Assembly: GCA_028824125.1 (NCBI GenBank)
Contig: JAPPES010000073.1
Coordinates: 1-50,133 of the forward strand
Length of the DNA stretch: 50,133 bases
Source: Candidatus Poribacteria bacterium
GTDB taxonomy: Bacteria > Poribacteria > WGA-4E > WGA-3G
Direction: 5' to 3'
The notes under the pieces were generated by a model. That model was given only the letters and a program-made list of their open reading frames with translations. It was not told where the DNA came from and made no database searches. The translations under genes were made by a program, and so were the position numbers. Shown here in pieces: positions 8,710 through 19,200 of this stretch (the first letter of the stretch is position 1; every line of letters begins with the position of its first letter).

Positions 8710-9480
8710 ATGCAAAGAAAAAGCTCAAGATCGCGATACTGTATAGGCGAACTTATTGAACGTGAAGATTTTTCTGAAGATTTAGCTGCTTTTAAATTCA
8801 AAACCGATCAGCAACTACCTTTTATTCCAGGGCAATACGCTACTATCGGTTTTGAAGTTGACGAAAAGATTGTCCAACGTCCCTATTCCATTGTCTCCTC
8901 ACCACACGAACCTTTTATGGAAGTTTTTGTTGAACTGGTGCCTGAGGGTGCCACGACTCCCCTGTTTTGGGAACTAAAACTTGGTAACACTGTATTCATC
9001 AGAGACCGCCTCGTTGGTAAATTTGTGATGGACACGGAGAGCGGGATGACACGGCACATTATGGCAGGGACTGTCACAGGTGCTGCGCCGTATATCAGTA
9101 TTGCGCGCACACAGAAAATTGAGCAGGAACAGGGTAAATCCAGTCCGCATCAGATTCTTGCGATTGTCGGTGCAAGCCGCTCTTGGGAACTTGGATATTA
9201 CATGGATGAACTTAATGAACTCGCAGCACAGGAAGAGTGGTTCTCATTCGTTCCGACGGTAAGTCGTCCGTGGGAAGATGCGGAATGGCAAGGTGAAAGT
9301 GGGCGTGCGGAAGATGTTATCCGAAAATACGGCGATCAGATGGGGTATGACCATACAAACTCAGTTGTGTATGCATGTGGACATCCACAGATGATTGAGA
9401 ATGCTAAAGCGATCTGGGCGCGTGCGCGTTTTCCTGAAGAACGGATTAAAGAAGAGAAATTCTTTGTGATTAAGGAGTAG
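8710..9480 (+). CDS. Ferredoxin--NADP(+) reductase-type flavoprotein
   Basis: This 256-residue protein is full length for the bacterial Fpr type. An FAD domain with RPYSIVSSP (about 57-65) is followed by an NADP domain with GTVTGAAPYIS (about 120-130, replacing GTGxGxAP) and YACGHPQMIE near the end. It carries electrons between NADPH and ferredoxin or flavodoxin. I choose ATG 8710, preceded by AAGGA with a 7-base spacer; an in-frame TTG at 8695 overlaps that ribosome site. A sigma70-like promoter lies upstream and a hairpin downstream, so it is monocistronic. Confidence 0.85.
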   Translation: MQRKSSRSRYCIGELIEREDFSEDLAAFKFKTDQQLPFIPGQYATIGFEVDEKIVQRPYSIVSSPHEPFMEVFVELVPEGATTPLFWELKLGNTVFIRDRLVGKFVMDTESGMTRHIMAGTVTGAAPYISIARTQKIEQEQGKSSPHQILAIVGASRSWELGYYMDELNELAAQEEWFSFVPTVSRPWEDAEWQGESGRAEDVIRKYGDQMGYDHTNSVVYACGHPQMIENAKAIWARARFPEERIKEEKFFVIKE

Positions 9481-9527
9481 CATGGATAATTAGGCAATCC
9501 ACAATGGACTGAAGGATATAACTGTCG

Positions 9528-9577
9528 CAGCGGCATAGGTGGAAAGTATGATCTTTCAACGATGCCGCTGTTATTTA
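9528..9577 (+). terminator. Hairpin after the reductase gene, possible terminator
   Basis: CAGCGGCAT (9528-9536) pairs with ATGCCGCTG (9562-9570), with a nested GAAAG/CTTTC stem inside, followed by TTATTTAT. The T-run is interrupted, so termination may be weak. Confidence 0.5.
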
Positions 9578-9729
9578 TCGTGAGAACTATATTACTTGCT
9601 GAGTAATGCTTTAAGAATTTTTTTATGTAAGCCCTGTGAATAGACAGTCAATCTGATATCAAACATTTTATCGTTTCAAATCGGGTTAGTCAGCAATAGA
9701 ATCTTTTAGCACTTCCGCTACTTCATAGT

Positions 9730-11676
9730 TCACATAATTTTAAAATCAAACTTCTCTGTTTTGAGGGGAGATCGGTCTTCTCCAATCAATTGAATTTCTA
9801 AAGATGTATCTCGCGCTTGTGCTTTTTCGTCCGCTTTCATCTCAATTTTAACAGTTTTCGATCCATCTTTACTTAATTTGAAAGTTTCTTTGGGCATCTT
9901 AAACCGTAATCCCCGGACTGACTTCGGTTTAAACGCTATCTTAAAATCACTTACTGGACCACCTCTGTTAGTAATTATTAACTTCAAATGTGCTGTTTCA
10001 CCTGCATCAATGAAACCGTTTCCTGAAGGTTCCTCTAAAGAGGCTTTAATTGAGATCTTAGGAGGCAATAGTTGTTGATTTTGATTGCCTTCCACACTAT
10101 TTTCAGTGCCGTAATTTGGAGTAAAGAAATCAGGAATCGTTATCAATTTAAACCGATATACGATAAAAACGCCTAAAGCGATCATTGCCACAATTAACGT
10201 ATATGAAAGAACTTTCTCCCGCTTTTTTTCGTTTTTCTCAAGGTTTGCTAAGTGCTTTATTGATTGGAGCAGTCCGCGTGAGGGCTGATGATGCGGATCA
10301 AGTTTCAATGCTGCCGCTGCAGCAGTTTTAGCATCATCAAACGCCCCAATTTTCAAGTAAGCCTCTCCCAACCCGTAGTGGGCATCTATACAATTTGGAT
10401 CTGCACTAATCACCCGCTTGTATGCAGCAGCCGCTTCCTTATACAGCCGGTTTTTGAGGAAAGTCAACCCGCGTTCCAAATCCATTTTTATATCAGGACT
10501 CTCTTGCGTCCCCTTTTCTGCTTCTGTCGATTGAGATTCGTTTTCAATAGCACGCGCTTGTTCACTTTCTTCAATAAATTGGTCTTCATCAGGATCAATT
10601 TTGGGTTGAATAGGAGCATCCTGTGTTTCTGTTGAAGAGGGGATCGGTAAGTGTGAGAAATTGGGGTCAATTGTTTCTAAAAAAGACAGTGCTGGCGGAT
10701 ATTTAGAATCAATTTTTAAAGCCTCTTGTGCTGCGTGCCTTGCTTTTTCTAACTCATGCTGCCCGAAATAAGCGAGGGCAAGTGCGTGATATGCGGCTTT
10801 ATGCGTGTGATCGAGAGTTACTGTTTTTTCGAGTGCGTCTATCGCACGCGGATAAGTTTCCATTTTGAGGTATGCTACGCCAAGGTTGAAATGTGCCTCT
10901 GTAAAGTCGGGATCAAGGGTAAACACGTTTTGAAATGCATCAACAGCGTCGCTATAACGTTCATCGTTCAGATAAGCGATCCCTCTATTGTAGTGTTTCA
11001 GCTTTATCGTTTCAGCGAGATCGCGGGGCGGTTGGTGATCTGAATCTAATTTTAATGTATTTGTGGATGCTTCTAAATTGCCAGATTCTCTATAGGCGGA
11101 TGCAAGAATGTCGTGTGCTTCTTTGAGATTCGGGTCAATAGTTATCGCCTGTTCAAGATGTGGAATCGCTTTACCAAATTGTTTCTGTTCAACATAAGCG
11201 CAGCCAATATGGTAGTGAACATCTTCTAAAGCCGCGTCTGAATCAATAGCAGACTTAAGTGAATCGATGGCTTTGCCGAATTCTTTTAGACCAATATAAG
11301 AACGGCCAAGATTGTAGTGAACTTGTTTAAAATCTGGATCTAATGTTGCGATTTTTTGAAACGTTGACACCGCTTCATTATAACGTTCGTCGTTCAGGTA
11401 GGTAATACCGTTATCGTAGCGTGAATTTTTTACGGCATCAACCAGTGAAAGCGCGGAGGGATAGTCGGAATTTAAACTTAATGCTGCCAAGGCAGATGTT
11501 TCTGCTTTATCAAGTTCGTTCAATTCAAGATAAGCGCAGCTGAGTCCACAGTGGGCATCAATACAGGCTGCGTCAAGTTGGATAACTGCCTCAAATTCAT
11601 GAATTGCTTCTTTATACTGGGCAGCGTTAAGATACGCTATGCCCAAATTGTAACGTGCTTCTCTTATAGCATTCAT
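9730..11676 (-). CDS. Membrane-anchored TPR protein with an extracytoplasmic beta-rich domain
   Basis: This 648-residue protein has eight or more TPR units in two blocks (about 1-330 and 395-475), separated by an acidic, low-complexity linker (about 340-395). A single membrane helix follows (about 489-508), preceded by a Lys/Glu-rich charged stretch, then a C-terminal beta-sandwich-like domain (about 535-648; GETAHLKLIITNRGG resembles CARDB/NEW3-type domains). The positive side before the helix predicts cytoplasmic TPRs and an external C-terminus. It could link an internal partner to the cell envelope; no specific function is recognised. No clear ribosome site precedes ATG 11676. The following 400 bp upstream carry a repeat element. 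Confidence 0.75.
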   Translation of the reverse strand: MNAIREARYNLGIAYLNAAQYKEAIHEFEAVIQLDAACIDAHCGLSCAYLELNELDKAETSALAALSLNSDYPSALSLVDAVKNSRYDNGITYLNDERYNEAVSTFQKIATLDPDFKQVHYNLGRSYIGLKEFGKAIDSLKSAIDSDAALEDVHYHIGCAYVEQKQFGKAIPHLEQAITIDPNLKEAHDILASAYRESGNLEASTNTLKLDSDHQPPRDLAETIKLKHYNRGIAYLNDERYSDAVDAFQNVFTLDPDFTEAHFNLGVAYLKMETYPRAIDALEKTVTLDHTHKAAYHALALAYFGQHELEKARHAAQEALKIDSKYPPALSFLETIDPNFSHLPIPSSTETQDAPIQPKIDPDEDQFIEESEQARAIENESQSTEAEKGTQESPDIKMDLERGLTFLKNRLYKEAAAAYKRVISADPNCIDAHYGLGEAYLKIGAFDDAKTAAAAALKLDPHHQPSRGLLQSIKHLANLEKNEKKREKVLSYTLIVAMIALGVFIVYRFKLITIPDFFTPNYGTENSVEGNQNQQLLPPKISIKASLEEPSGNGFIDAGETAHLKLIITNRGGPVSDFKIAFKPKSVRGLRFKMPKETFKLSKDGSKTVKIEMKADEKAQARDTSLEIQLIGEDRSPLKTEKFDFKIM

Positions 11677-11774
11677 TTTTTTAGCACAAAACTCAAAATC
11701 GGTGAGGACTAATTATAGCGCATTTTAACAGATTAGGTTTAATTGTTCAAGGAAAATGTACTGTTGCCTCAATT

Positions 11775-12028
11775 ATAGGGTATGTAAAGTTTTTGGTATG
11801 TGTTGTCTGAATCGCGGATTATCGCGGATTGCACAGATTGCGCGGATTTTAACACACTGTCCGATGAAGTGTTTTACTCGAATCAGCGCCCCGATGTCTA
11901 TAGGCAAACGATGCCCTTCTGCTGGTAGAAAAATCTGTCAGCATCATAGTCATAATCCGCGAAATCCGTGAAATCTGTGACAATCCGCGATTCAGACAAC
12001 TGACAAAATATTTACACCCCTTTACATA
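11775..12028. mobile_element. Family-E inverted-repeat element (TIR GTTGTCTGAATCGCGGATT)
   Basis: The 19-bp sequence at 11802-11820 is perfectly inverted at 11982-12000. Looser similarity extends outward on both sides (GGGTATGTAAAGTTTTTGG on the left, its approximate complement ending at TTTACATAAA on the right). Inner arms carry repeated CGCGGATT/AATCCGCG motifs. A related element lies at about 21950-22215. A 71-codon ORF inside is only open by chance. Confidence 0.65.
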
Positions 12029-12033
12029 AATAC

Positions 12034-12062
12034 TTGATTTTTCATTGGAAACAAAGTATAAT
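12034..12062 (+). promoter_or_regulatory. Sigma70-type promoter for the tRNA pair
   Basis: TTGATT at 12034-12039 and TATAAT at 12057-12062 are 17 bp apart. Transcription would start near 12069, about 11 bases before the first tRNA. The spacing and position are ideal for a small stable-RNA operon. Confidence 0.72.
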
Positions 12063-12079
12063 TACTTTATTAATAATAT

Positions 12080-12152
12080 GGGTCCATAGCTCAGTGGTCA
12101 GAGCCGCCGGCTCATAACCGGCTGGTCCTAGGTTCGAGTCCTAGTGGGCCCA
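12080..12152 (+). tRNA. tRNA with CAU anticodon (elongator Met or Ile2)
   Basis: A complete cloverleaf is present: acceptor GGGTCCA/TGGGCCC, D arm GCTC..GAGC, anticodon stem GCCGG/CCGGC with loop CTCATAA (CAT at 12113-12115), and T arm CTAGG-TTCGAGT-CCTAG. It is not the initiator: position 1 pairs with 72 and the anticodon stem lacks the three G-C pairs. Whether it is elongator Met or the lysidine-modified Ile2 cannot be settled by eye. The GGG..CCC acceptor and GCCGG stem lean slightly toward Ile2. No CCA is encoded. Confidence 0.93.
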
Positions 12153-12163
12153 TCTCTTCTCAT

Positions 12164-12236
12164 GGGGCGTTAGCTCAGGGGTACGAGCGCTACCTTCACA
12201 CGGTAGAAGTCACTGGTTCAAATCCAGTACGCCCCA
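12164..12236 (+). tRNA. tRNA-Val (CAC)
   Basis: A complete cloverleaf is present: acceptor GGGGCGT/ACGCCCC, D arm GCTC..GAGC, anticodon stem CTACC/GGTAG with loop TTCACAC (CAC at 12197-12199), and T arm ACTGG-TTCAAAT-CCAGT. It lies 11 bases after the previous tRNA and is probably cotranscribed with it. No CCA is encoded, so a CCA-adding enzyme is required. Confidence 0.93.
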
Positions 12237-12455
12237 TTGCTATGAGTAGCGCCTTACCTATTGACTCGTAGTATCCTCAAATTACTTACCGTAAACAGCT
12301 TCCATCTTTCACCCACGTCTCGTTTTAACATAAAATTCCAGCTTATTCTTTCTTGATGAAGAATTCAATCTACACGTGTGTTTAGACGGATAGTATTGAG
12401 AAATATATTTCCACTTTCAACGGTTTTTGACACAAATGTGTCTTATTACGGGAAT

Positions 12456-12471
12456 TGGCACAAAACTTGCT
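12456..12471 (+). promoter_or_regulatory. Sigma54-type (-24/-12) promoter
   Basis: TGGCACA-AAAC-TTGCT matches the sigma54 consensus TGGCACR-N4-TTGCW with correct spacing. A perfect palindrome, GACACAAATGTGTC, ends 13 bases upstream, although enhancer-binding proteins usually bind further away. The next gene on this strand starts at 12703. Confidence 0.6.
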
Positions 12472-12510
12472 CATAAATTAGGCAGGTTGTAAACACAATT
12501 TTGCCATGAA

Positions 12511-12690
12511 TTATAGTAAAATCCACAATTACCTTTACGTTGGCGAGGTTCAGAAATCGCGCCAGCAGCGGGGTTCGCGTTTCTTGTGTGGACCGAATGA
12601 ACACATTAATGTTCATTTAGTTTGTGCATATTGAGACGCAAACTAACAGTGGACGCTACAGAAGTGTCCCATTAATTATAGGTTTACAAT
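12511..12690. mobile_element. Degenerate family-A element
   Basis: The left end TATAGTAAAATCCACAATTA matches the elements at 2342 and 34247. The interior holds a GGCGAGGTTCAGAAATCGCGCC palindrome variant and a CGCAAACTAACAGT fragment. The right end, TGTCCCATTAATTATAGG, matches the right end of the 22292-22451 element but is less perfect. Confidence 0.5.
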
Positions 12691-12702
12691 AAGGAAAATG
12701 CT

Positions 12703-13247
12703 ATGCACACCAAAAATCATACAATCCCTCATAGTAGATGGTCCCCTGTTTTAGGCATCATAGAAATCTTGATTTACTACGGTATTTTGAATATATTTTT
12801 TTAAATATTTTCGGCACAATAAAAGGGTTGCTTTGTACAATTCTTCTTATTTTTGTAGTAGAGACAGTAAAAGAGAAATGGCGTTCTTTTTTCAAAAGGA
12901 CGGTTTACGGCAATGTTATCCTGAAAAGTGACAGCATTCCATCTACTTCGATTAAGAATGTTGAGATTTCTTGGGGGCCCTCTCATCACCTAACAAAGCA
13001 GGACGCATCTGTTAGGACCAATGCAAAAGGCGAGTTCCGTTTTGAGAATTTACCGTTAAGACCTACTCTCACGCTAACAGCGAAATTACCAAACAATCGT
13101 TATATTCATCAGGCTATCGGTGATTTTGAGGGTGTCAGATGGTTTCTGGGTAAACGTTGGCTCGGATTTCCGATATCTCCATGTATTCCAAAACGCATTG
13201 ATTTTGTTATACCATCTATGCCGTCTTCAACTGCTGGCTACCCATAG
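12703..13247 (+). pseudogene. Small membrane protein with carboxypeptidase-regulatory-like domain, frameshifted
   Basis: The best start is ATG 12703 (AAGGA at 12691-12695, 7-base spacer). It encodes about 34 residues ending in a membrane helix (VLGIIEILIYYGILNIFF) and hits TAA just after a run of seven T near 12796-12802. The frame from 12738 continues the same hydrophobic helix (NIFGTIKGLLCTILLIFVV) and then a beta-rich domain with NAKGEFRFENLP, typical of CarboxypepD_reg. One extra T would join both into one protein of about 181 residues. It may be a true frameshift mutation, a sequencing error in a homopolymer, or slippage; a one-frame gene from 12738 has no ribosome site. It converges with the SprA-like gene, with two bases between stops. 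Confidence 0.6.
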
Positions 13248-13249
13248 CA

Positions 13250-16200
13250 TTATTCAAATTGACCTCTTACCGTAAGTGCACTTGCAACGGAGAGGTAATC
13301 CCTTCCCTCTTCAACCCTATCGTGGTTGTAGCTAAGTCCCAAATGTAAATTTGCAGTGAGATGATCACTGAGTTTGTACCCAACACGTAACGTTGTTTCA
13401 TAACGTTCTGAACGCTGCTCTTTATTCGCACCGTAGTTTTCCCTGCGGATTGCTAAAGAGAAGGTATTGGTCAGGTCAAGGTCATGTTTAAGTGATATTC
13501 TACCGATAAGCGGTAAACGTATACCACCCTCGGTGCGATAGCGATAGTCAATACTAAAATTAGGAGAAATAATGAAAGCATTACTCTGAATTCCGCTCCG
13601 CAGATGATCACGGAGCGTAGTACGAATTCCTAATGAGGTTCTGGTTTCCCCACTCCACTTTTGATGCCAACTTAACGATGGGGTGTGCGCAGCACTGTCG
13701 CTCAGAGTAACTTCAAGGTTTGCCTCGTTGCGTATTGTGAAGCTGTACCGAAGTTGAAAGCTGGATGCTTGTTGTGCATTCAGCTTGATATCCGCTTCGT
13801 AGGTTTCCGCGTGTGTCGTATAGGGACTACCGTAACTTTTCCGAAAACTATCGGCTGTGATGAGATTCGTTCCGAAAGAAAGCCACTTCCACGGGTCCAC
13901 AGAAGTGCGAATATTATAACGGTTGCTATTCCGAGAATTGGTGCGTTCCTCGGCTTCTCGATCAAGTTTCCAAATTTCTATTAACGATTGACCGGATTCA
14001 AGTTGGCGAAAGGATTCACTCGCGTTGAAATTCGCACTGGTGTTGATCGTAAATGTATTGATAATCCGAAGTAGGAGTCCCTCCTGTTTAGGTTGTTGTG
14101 GAGCAAGAGGTCTTGGCGTTACTGTGCTGGAACGCTGCTTTTGTTCTATCTCTGCTTTATCGCGGTCAATCCAATTGTTTTGATCTTCAACTAATTTCTG
14201 GATTCGAGTTTCATCAATACCGTTTTCACGTAATTTTTCAAGCTGCTGATCAACCGGTGTCTGTCCATCATTTTTTTCAAGTTTTCCATTCTCCTCCGCT
14301 CGTGTTACTTCAACCTTTGGTTTTTTTTCAGCAAAAATCCATCCGAACCATTTTTGAATGCGCAGGTTCAAACCGAGACTAACGTTTCCGTTGAGTGAAG
14401 CGTCTTTCTTTTCAGTGAACCAGTTTTCTCTGAAGTGCACACGGCTTGTAACTGTGGGACGCAACCCAAGGAGATCGCGATTGAGGCGCGGGGTGAGTGA
14501 AACTCGGTGATCTCGTGCAGCAATAGAAAAACCTGGTACGGTATCAGAATCCTCTTCCGCAGTAGAATTCGGATCCGTTGCGCCCTCCGCAAAAAACGAG
14601 GTTCTATAACGATTCGGATCGCGTCTTTCAAGTGTTCGCCGCACATCATAACTCGGATTGAGACTAAATGCATTTATTGGACTGATATTAAGCGAAATGG
14701 ATCCGCTGTCTGTTTTTTCATCTCGATTTCTGCCATAACCGTAACTATAGTAGGAGGTAGATGTAGCTGTTGTATCTGTTGCTGTTTCAGGCTTAGCCAG
14801 AATATCCTCATGACGATACTGCACATTGAAACCCAATTTTGAACCGAGATTATATCGAAAAGTCCCTGTGTATAGATGGCTAATCTGTGTGCCTTGTCTT
14901 TCGTTCCAAAAGTCTTGGTAATTGTATGCAAATCCGAGGTTTGGAAAAGGATTTCGATTGAATTGTACGGATACATCTCGGTTGAGAGTTTCACTCTTTC
15001 CGCTTTGAAAAGTGCTGCTATAACTACCGCGCAGTGCCTCGGTTTCAGACTCCTGTTCGCTAATAGAATAACGAATAGGCAGCCATGAAAAGAGTGTAAC
15101 ATCCGCATCTATATTGTAATCGTTGTTTGTCGTGCTGTAGCCACGGGAGGACAGGCGTTGTCGTCCGATTTCACCTGCACCGCTCTCAAAATCTTTGTCT
15201 TGGCTTGCATAGCCGCCACGCAGACTGACGATACTACCTAATGAGACAGACATATTTCCACGCCGTGCCCACCCTGAACGGACAAGTGGATCGCCGAGAT
15301 GAATTTCATTCACCCATACCTCACCGCTAATTTCTCTATCCGTATCGTTTCGGATACCGAGCAATATCCCACCGATATTTTTAACCGATAGCCGGGTGCT
15401 GCTCACGCCTGTTCCTGCGCCTCTAACGGTAAAACCATCCGGATGTCCATCAGGTGCGTTTTGTGTAGGAGATGTTTCTAATTCTTGAGTCGACATTTCT
15501 GAATCAACATTTTGCTCCTCAATCCGATCCGGATATTCGTTTAAGTTTTGGTCACGTAGGTCAATTTCAATCAGTTTCCATCCTTCAAAATCAATCGGCA
15601 CGGTATATTCATAATAATCTGTAAGATTCTCAAAGATGTTGACATCTTCCTCCTGTTCTGGTCGGTTAAGGAAAGGATCGGAACTGTAGAATGAACTGCG
15701 GTAACCTGTGTTTACACTTGGGGCGAGCTGTAAGACAAAAGTAGTGTGGCTTTTATCGCCATATAACCAAAGTCGGAGTGTATCGTGTCTGCTAAAGTCT
15801 TGCCCTTCGCTCTGTGTAAAACCTTTTAGCTGCTTAGATGTTATACCGTGAGAGTCGGGATAGAGATAGTATTCGAGGCTAAGCGTTTGTTCACGTTGTT
15901 GCTGTGTTTGAAAACCGAGCGAGGTTGCCGCGAACGGGTGTAGTTTTCTAAAAAGTTCGTCATCTTCAATTTCGATATATGCGCTCTGATAATCATCAAA
16001 ACTAAAGTTATCTTTTGTACCAACGATGAACTTCTCAAGTGTATCTTCAACAACTTGACGGCCGGAAAGTCCTGTGGTTGTCTCAGCAAAAGATTTTGTG
16101 ACGACACCCTGCTCCCATTTATTTCCAACAATTTCGATAGATGCCCATTGGAATGTTCCCTGAACGTTGCCGGGTCGGTTTTTCATTAACCAAAAGCGGA

Positions 16201-19200
16201 AGTGCTGAACAAACACAAGACTGGGAACACGAGAACCTTCTGGTAAAAATTTCGAAAGTGGGATGCTAAGGAACGTCCATCCGTTTTGATTTTTGCCTTT
16301 AACCCATTCATTCGGAATATCATTGAGTGGAATAGCAACCTGAAAATATGCATCAACGCTATCAAGCACACCGTCCCCATTCAAATCTTCGCTATCCAAA
16401 ATTTGATTGTTTGCTCCAAAAAACTTCGGTTGAAAGGGGCCGTCAAAACGCCATCCAACGTCTTCCCCAATATCCGACCTACCGTTGCCACGTTGTCGCT
16501 GTTCCTCAGGTAAATTTTCAAGGTCAAGGTCAAGTGCATCAACATTACCGTCGCCGTTTGTATCCTCTAACGTTTGTGGCAAGTCTTCACTGTCAAGGCG
16601 TGCATCTGCATCCGCATCTTCATTCACAGCACCGAGATTGAGATAGAGCGTCACATCGTCGTCACCTTGCACGCGCATCCATATCTCAATAAATCCGCGT
16701 TCGGAATAGTCAACACCAGACTTTGAAATGCCGTTTGAGAAACCACCCCACTCTTCCACGACATCTGTAAAATTGTAGCCTATTTCCATAATTAGCCGTT
16801 CTTCTGTAGAGAGAGAAAGCGGCTGAATTGATGATGCTGGCACATCTCGGTTGCGCATATAATTACCAACCGCTTCCGCTTCTTCCCTATCTTTCAAAAC
16901 AACGTTAAAAAGGACTCTATTCTCCTGTGTAGGTAACACGCTATAATTGTGTGTCGGTGTGTCTGTCTGTAACGATTCCAGAACGTACGGCACGCTGCTC
17001 GGTTTCCAGCTATATTTGATGGTAGGGATTGTTGTAGTTTCCTTAACACCTTCCATGCTATCAATGAGTGCCACCCCTACGCTATTCGGGTTATTATGTG
17101 AGTAAGCCGACTCTCCACTAAAGTCAATTGAGAGTGGAAAATTTTGTACATTGACAAAAGGTAACGGGTTTAACAGCCATGCTATGTTGAACGCTCTACC
17201 AAAACTTGTGTTGATATTAAATGCTTGCAAACGATTAGGTACTTCGTTCACATTCGGGACCAGAGCAGGTTTCTGTCCAGTTGTTAAGATATAACCTGTT
17301 GATACGGTAAATCCCTTTTGGAAAACAGGATTGAAATAATTCATGCCTGTACCATACCCACCAAAGTAACTGGGTCCGATTCGGGAACGTCCACCGAAAC
17401 TTCCAAAATTACTATATCCACTACTAAAACCTCCGCCGCCGAAGCCTGTGCGACCAAAGCCAGTATTGCCGAACCCTCTGCCAGAACGCGTACCGGTAAC
17501 AGGAAATCCATCAGAAAATCGGTCACCTCTAAGATTACTATCCAGGCCTGTTTGTGTCATTTGCATACCACCCAGACGATTGAACCTATCTTCAAGATTT
17601 TGTTCTCTTTCAGATTTCGGTTTCGGTTTGTGTGTATATTCCAACCATACCCCCGCAACTGCTTGCTGCGAACCACCGAACGGTGTCTTTTCGAATTCCA
17701 CTACGATTTCATCGAACTCATCAAGTTCAGTAAAAAAACGAATGGTCCCAAGATATTCGTAGGTCATCAGGTAATCCGTATCTCGTGTTAGGACTCTCCC
17801 GTTTAACCGAACGGTTTCGCTGTTTGGAATCACAAATGGCCCTACATTATAGGTTTCAGATTGATAGGAATAATCCGCCACAATTGTATAAATCTGGTCA
17901 GTGCTACGGAGGGATTCCAGATAAATAGCTTCATTGTTGAGAGAATCTCGGTATCGGTAGTAAGGATGTTGTAGATCATCAATTTTAAAGGGATGCAAAT
18001 TTGGGAAACGGAGTATTCCTCTGTCGTAGTCAATGAATTCAGAATCAACAATGCCATCACCGTTTTGGTCTAATCCAAAAATTTCAATATACGGTACAAG
18101 TCCATCCTCTGTTTGAAATGTTTCACTTTGTCCTTGTCGAATAATTGTCAACTGAAAATCACGGGGATTGATGTTTCGGTTGCTGAGGAAGTAGACATTA
18201 TCAGCGACTGTGCCGCGAAACCCTTTCTCTTTTAATACAACATAACCAACCTCTTCACCCTCTTCATCAATAGAGCCGTCTCTGTTCTCATCAGCAAAGA
18301 CGTTCTCAGGATTTCCGACACTGCCACCGCCATCTCCCAGATATTCGTAAGCAACAACAATCGTATAACTGGAAGCGATAGGAGATAAGAATTCAATCTC
18401 ACCTGTTTCATAGTCAATGTTGTAGTCTTGTCCAGGAAACTGTGGATTGAAGTAGCCTTGACTGGTGCGTTGACCACCTTGGTTATTCCCAACAACACTA
18501 TCATCAATATAGATTTGCACGCTACCCTGTTTTATTGGAAGATATGCCTTGTGTAGTAAACCGTCTTCGCCTTGATGAATTAAATAGTATCTATTTTTTA
18601 TATAGTTTGCATCCGCAATCTGAATCCCGCGCGGTCCGTAACCGAAACTCGCCCTTCGCGACTGTCCACGGAACGTTCGTACTTCACGTACACCTTTACT
18701 CCGTGAACCGAAAAGAGTCATACGGGTGTTTTTATATTCAAATACACCTTCAAGTCCAAACAGATTACGGTTGATGTTCAGAAAACGGGTGTTCGGTAAG
18801 CTAAGCGTAATGTCACCAAAAGAGATTGTTTTGATGAAACTATCGGGTTTGCCTTCATACCATATTTTAATCTTTTGCTCTTTTGTACCCCCGAGTCCAT
18901 ATCCGCCGTAGCTGCTACCATATCCACCATACCCACCGCCAAAAGTATCACCTGCATTGTAATCCACTGCGATATGCACACGTTCTCCTACACGCCCGTG
19001 TAATCCAATAATTTGCTGTTGCCTTATATTAATTCCGGTAGCACGCGGAACACCGCCTCTGCCGTAACTACTGTAACCACCATAACTACTGTAGCCACCC
19101 CCGAAACTATTATATCCACCGCCAAACCCACTGCTGTAACCAAAATCTTCATAACCGTAGGAGGAGGAAAGCCCAAGGTCAAGTCCTGAACCGTAGTCAC

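Larger units (their letters stand above)
12237..12702. other. Gene-free stretch with sigma54 site and repeat
   Basis: No gene is visible. The stretch contains a 14-bp palindrome GACACAAATGTGTC (12429-12442), a sigma54-type promoter (12456-12471), and from about 12511 a family-A repeat: TATAGTAAAATCC, then GGCGAGGTT..., an ACGCAAACTAACAGT palindrome fragment, and a degenerate right end near 12690. The repeat therefore appears to lie between the sigma54 site and the gene at 12703. Confidence 0.5.

Noticed and set aside
11756..11971. 71-codon ORF on the plus strand
   Set aside because: It lies inside the family-E inverted-repeat element and is Cys/Arg-rich without a ribosome site; open by chance.
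12796..12802. Programmed -1 frameshifting at a T run
   Set aside because: The zero-frame codons do not form a proper X-XXY-YYZ slip site (a slip would have to occur at the stop codon); mutation or sequencing error is simpler, so I list it only as a possibility.
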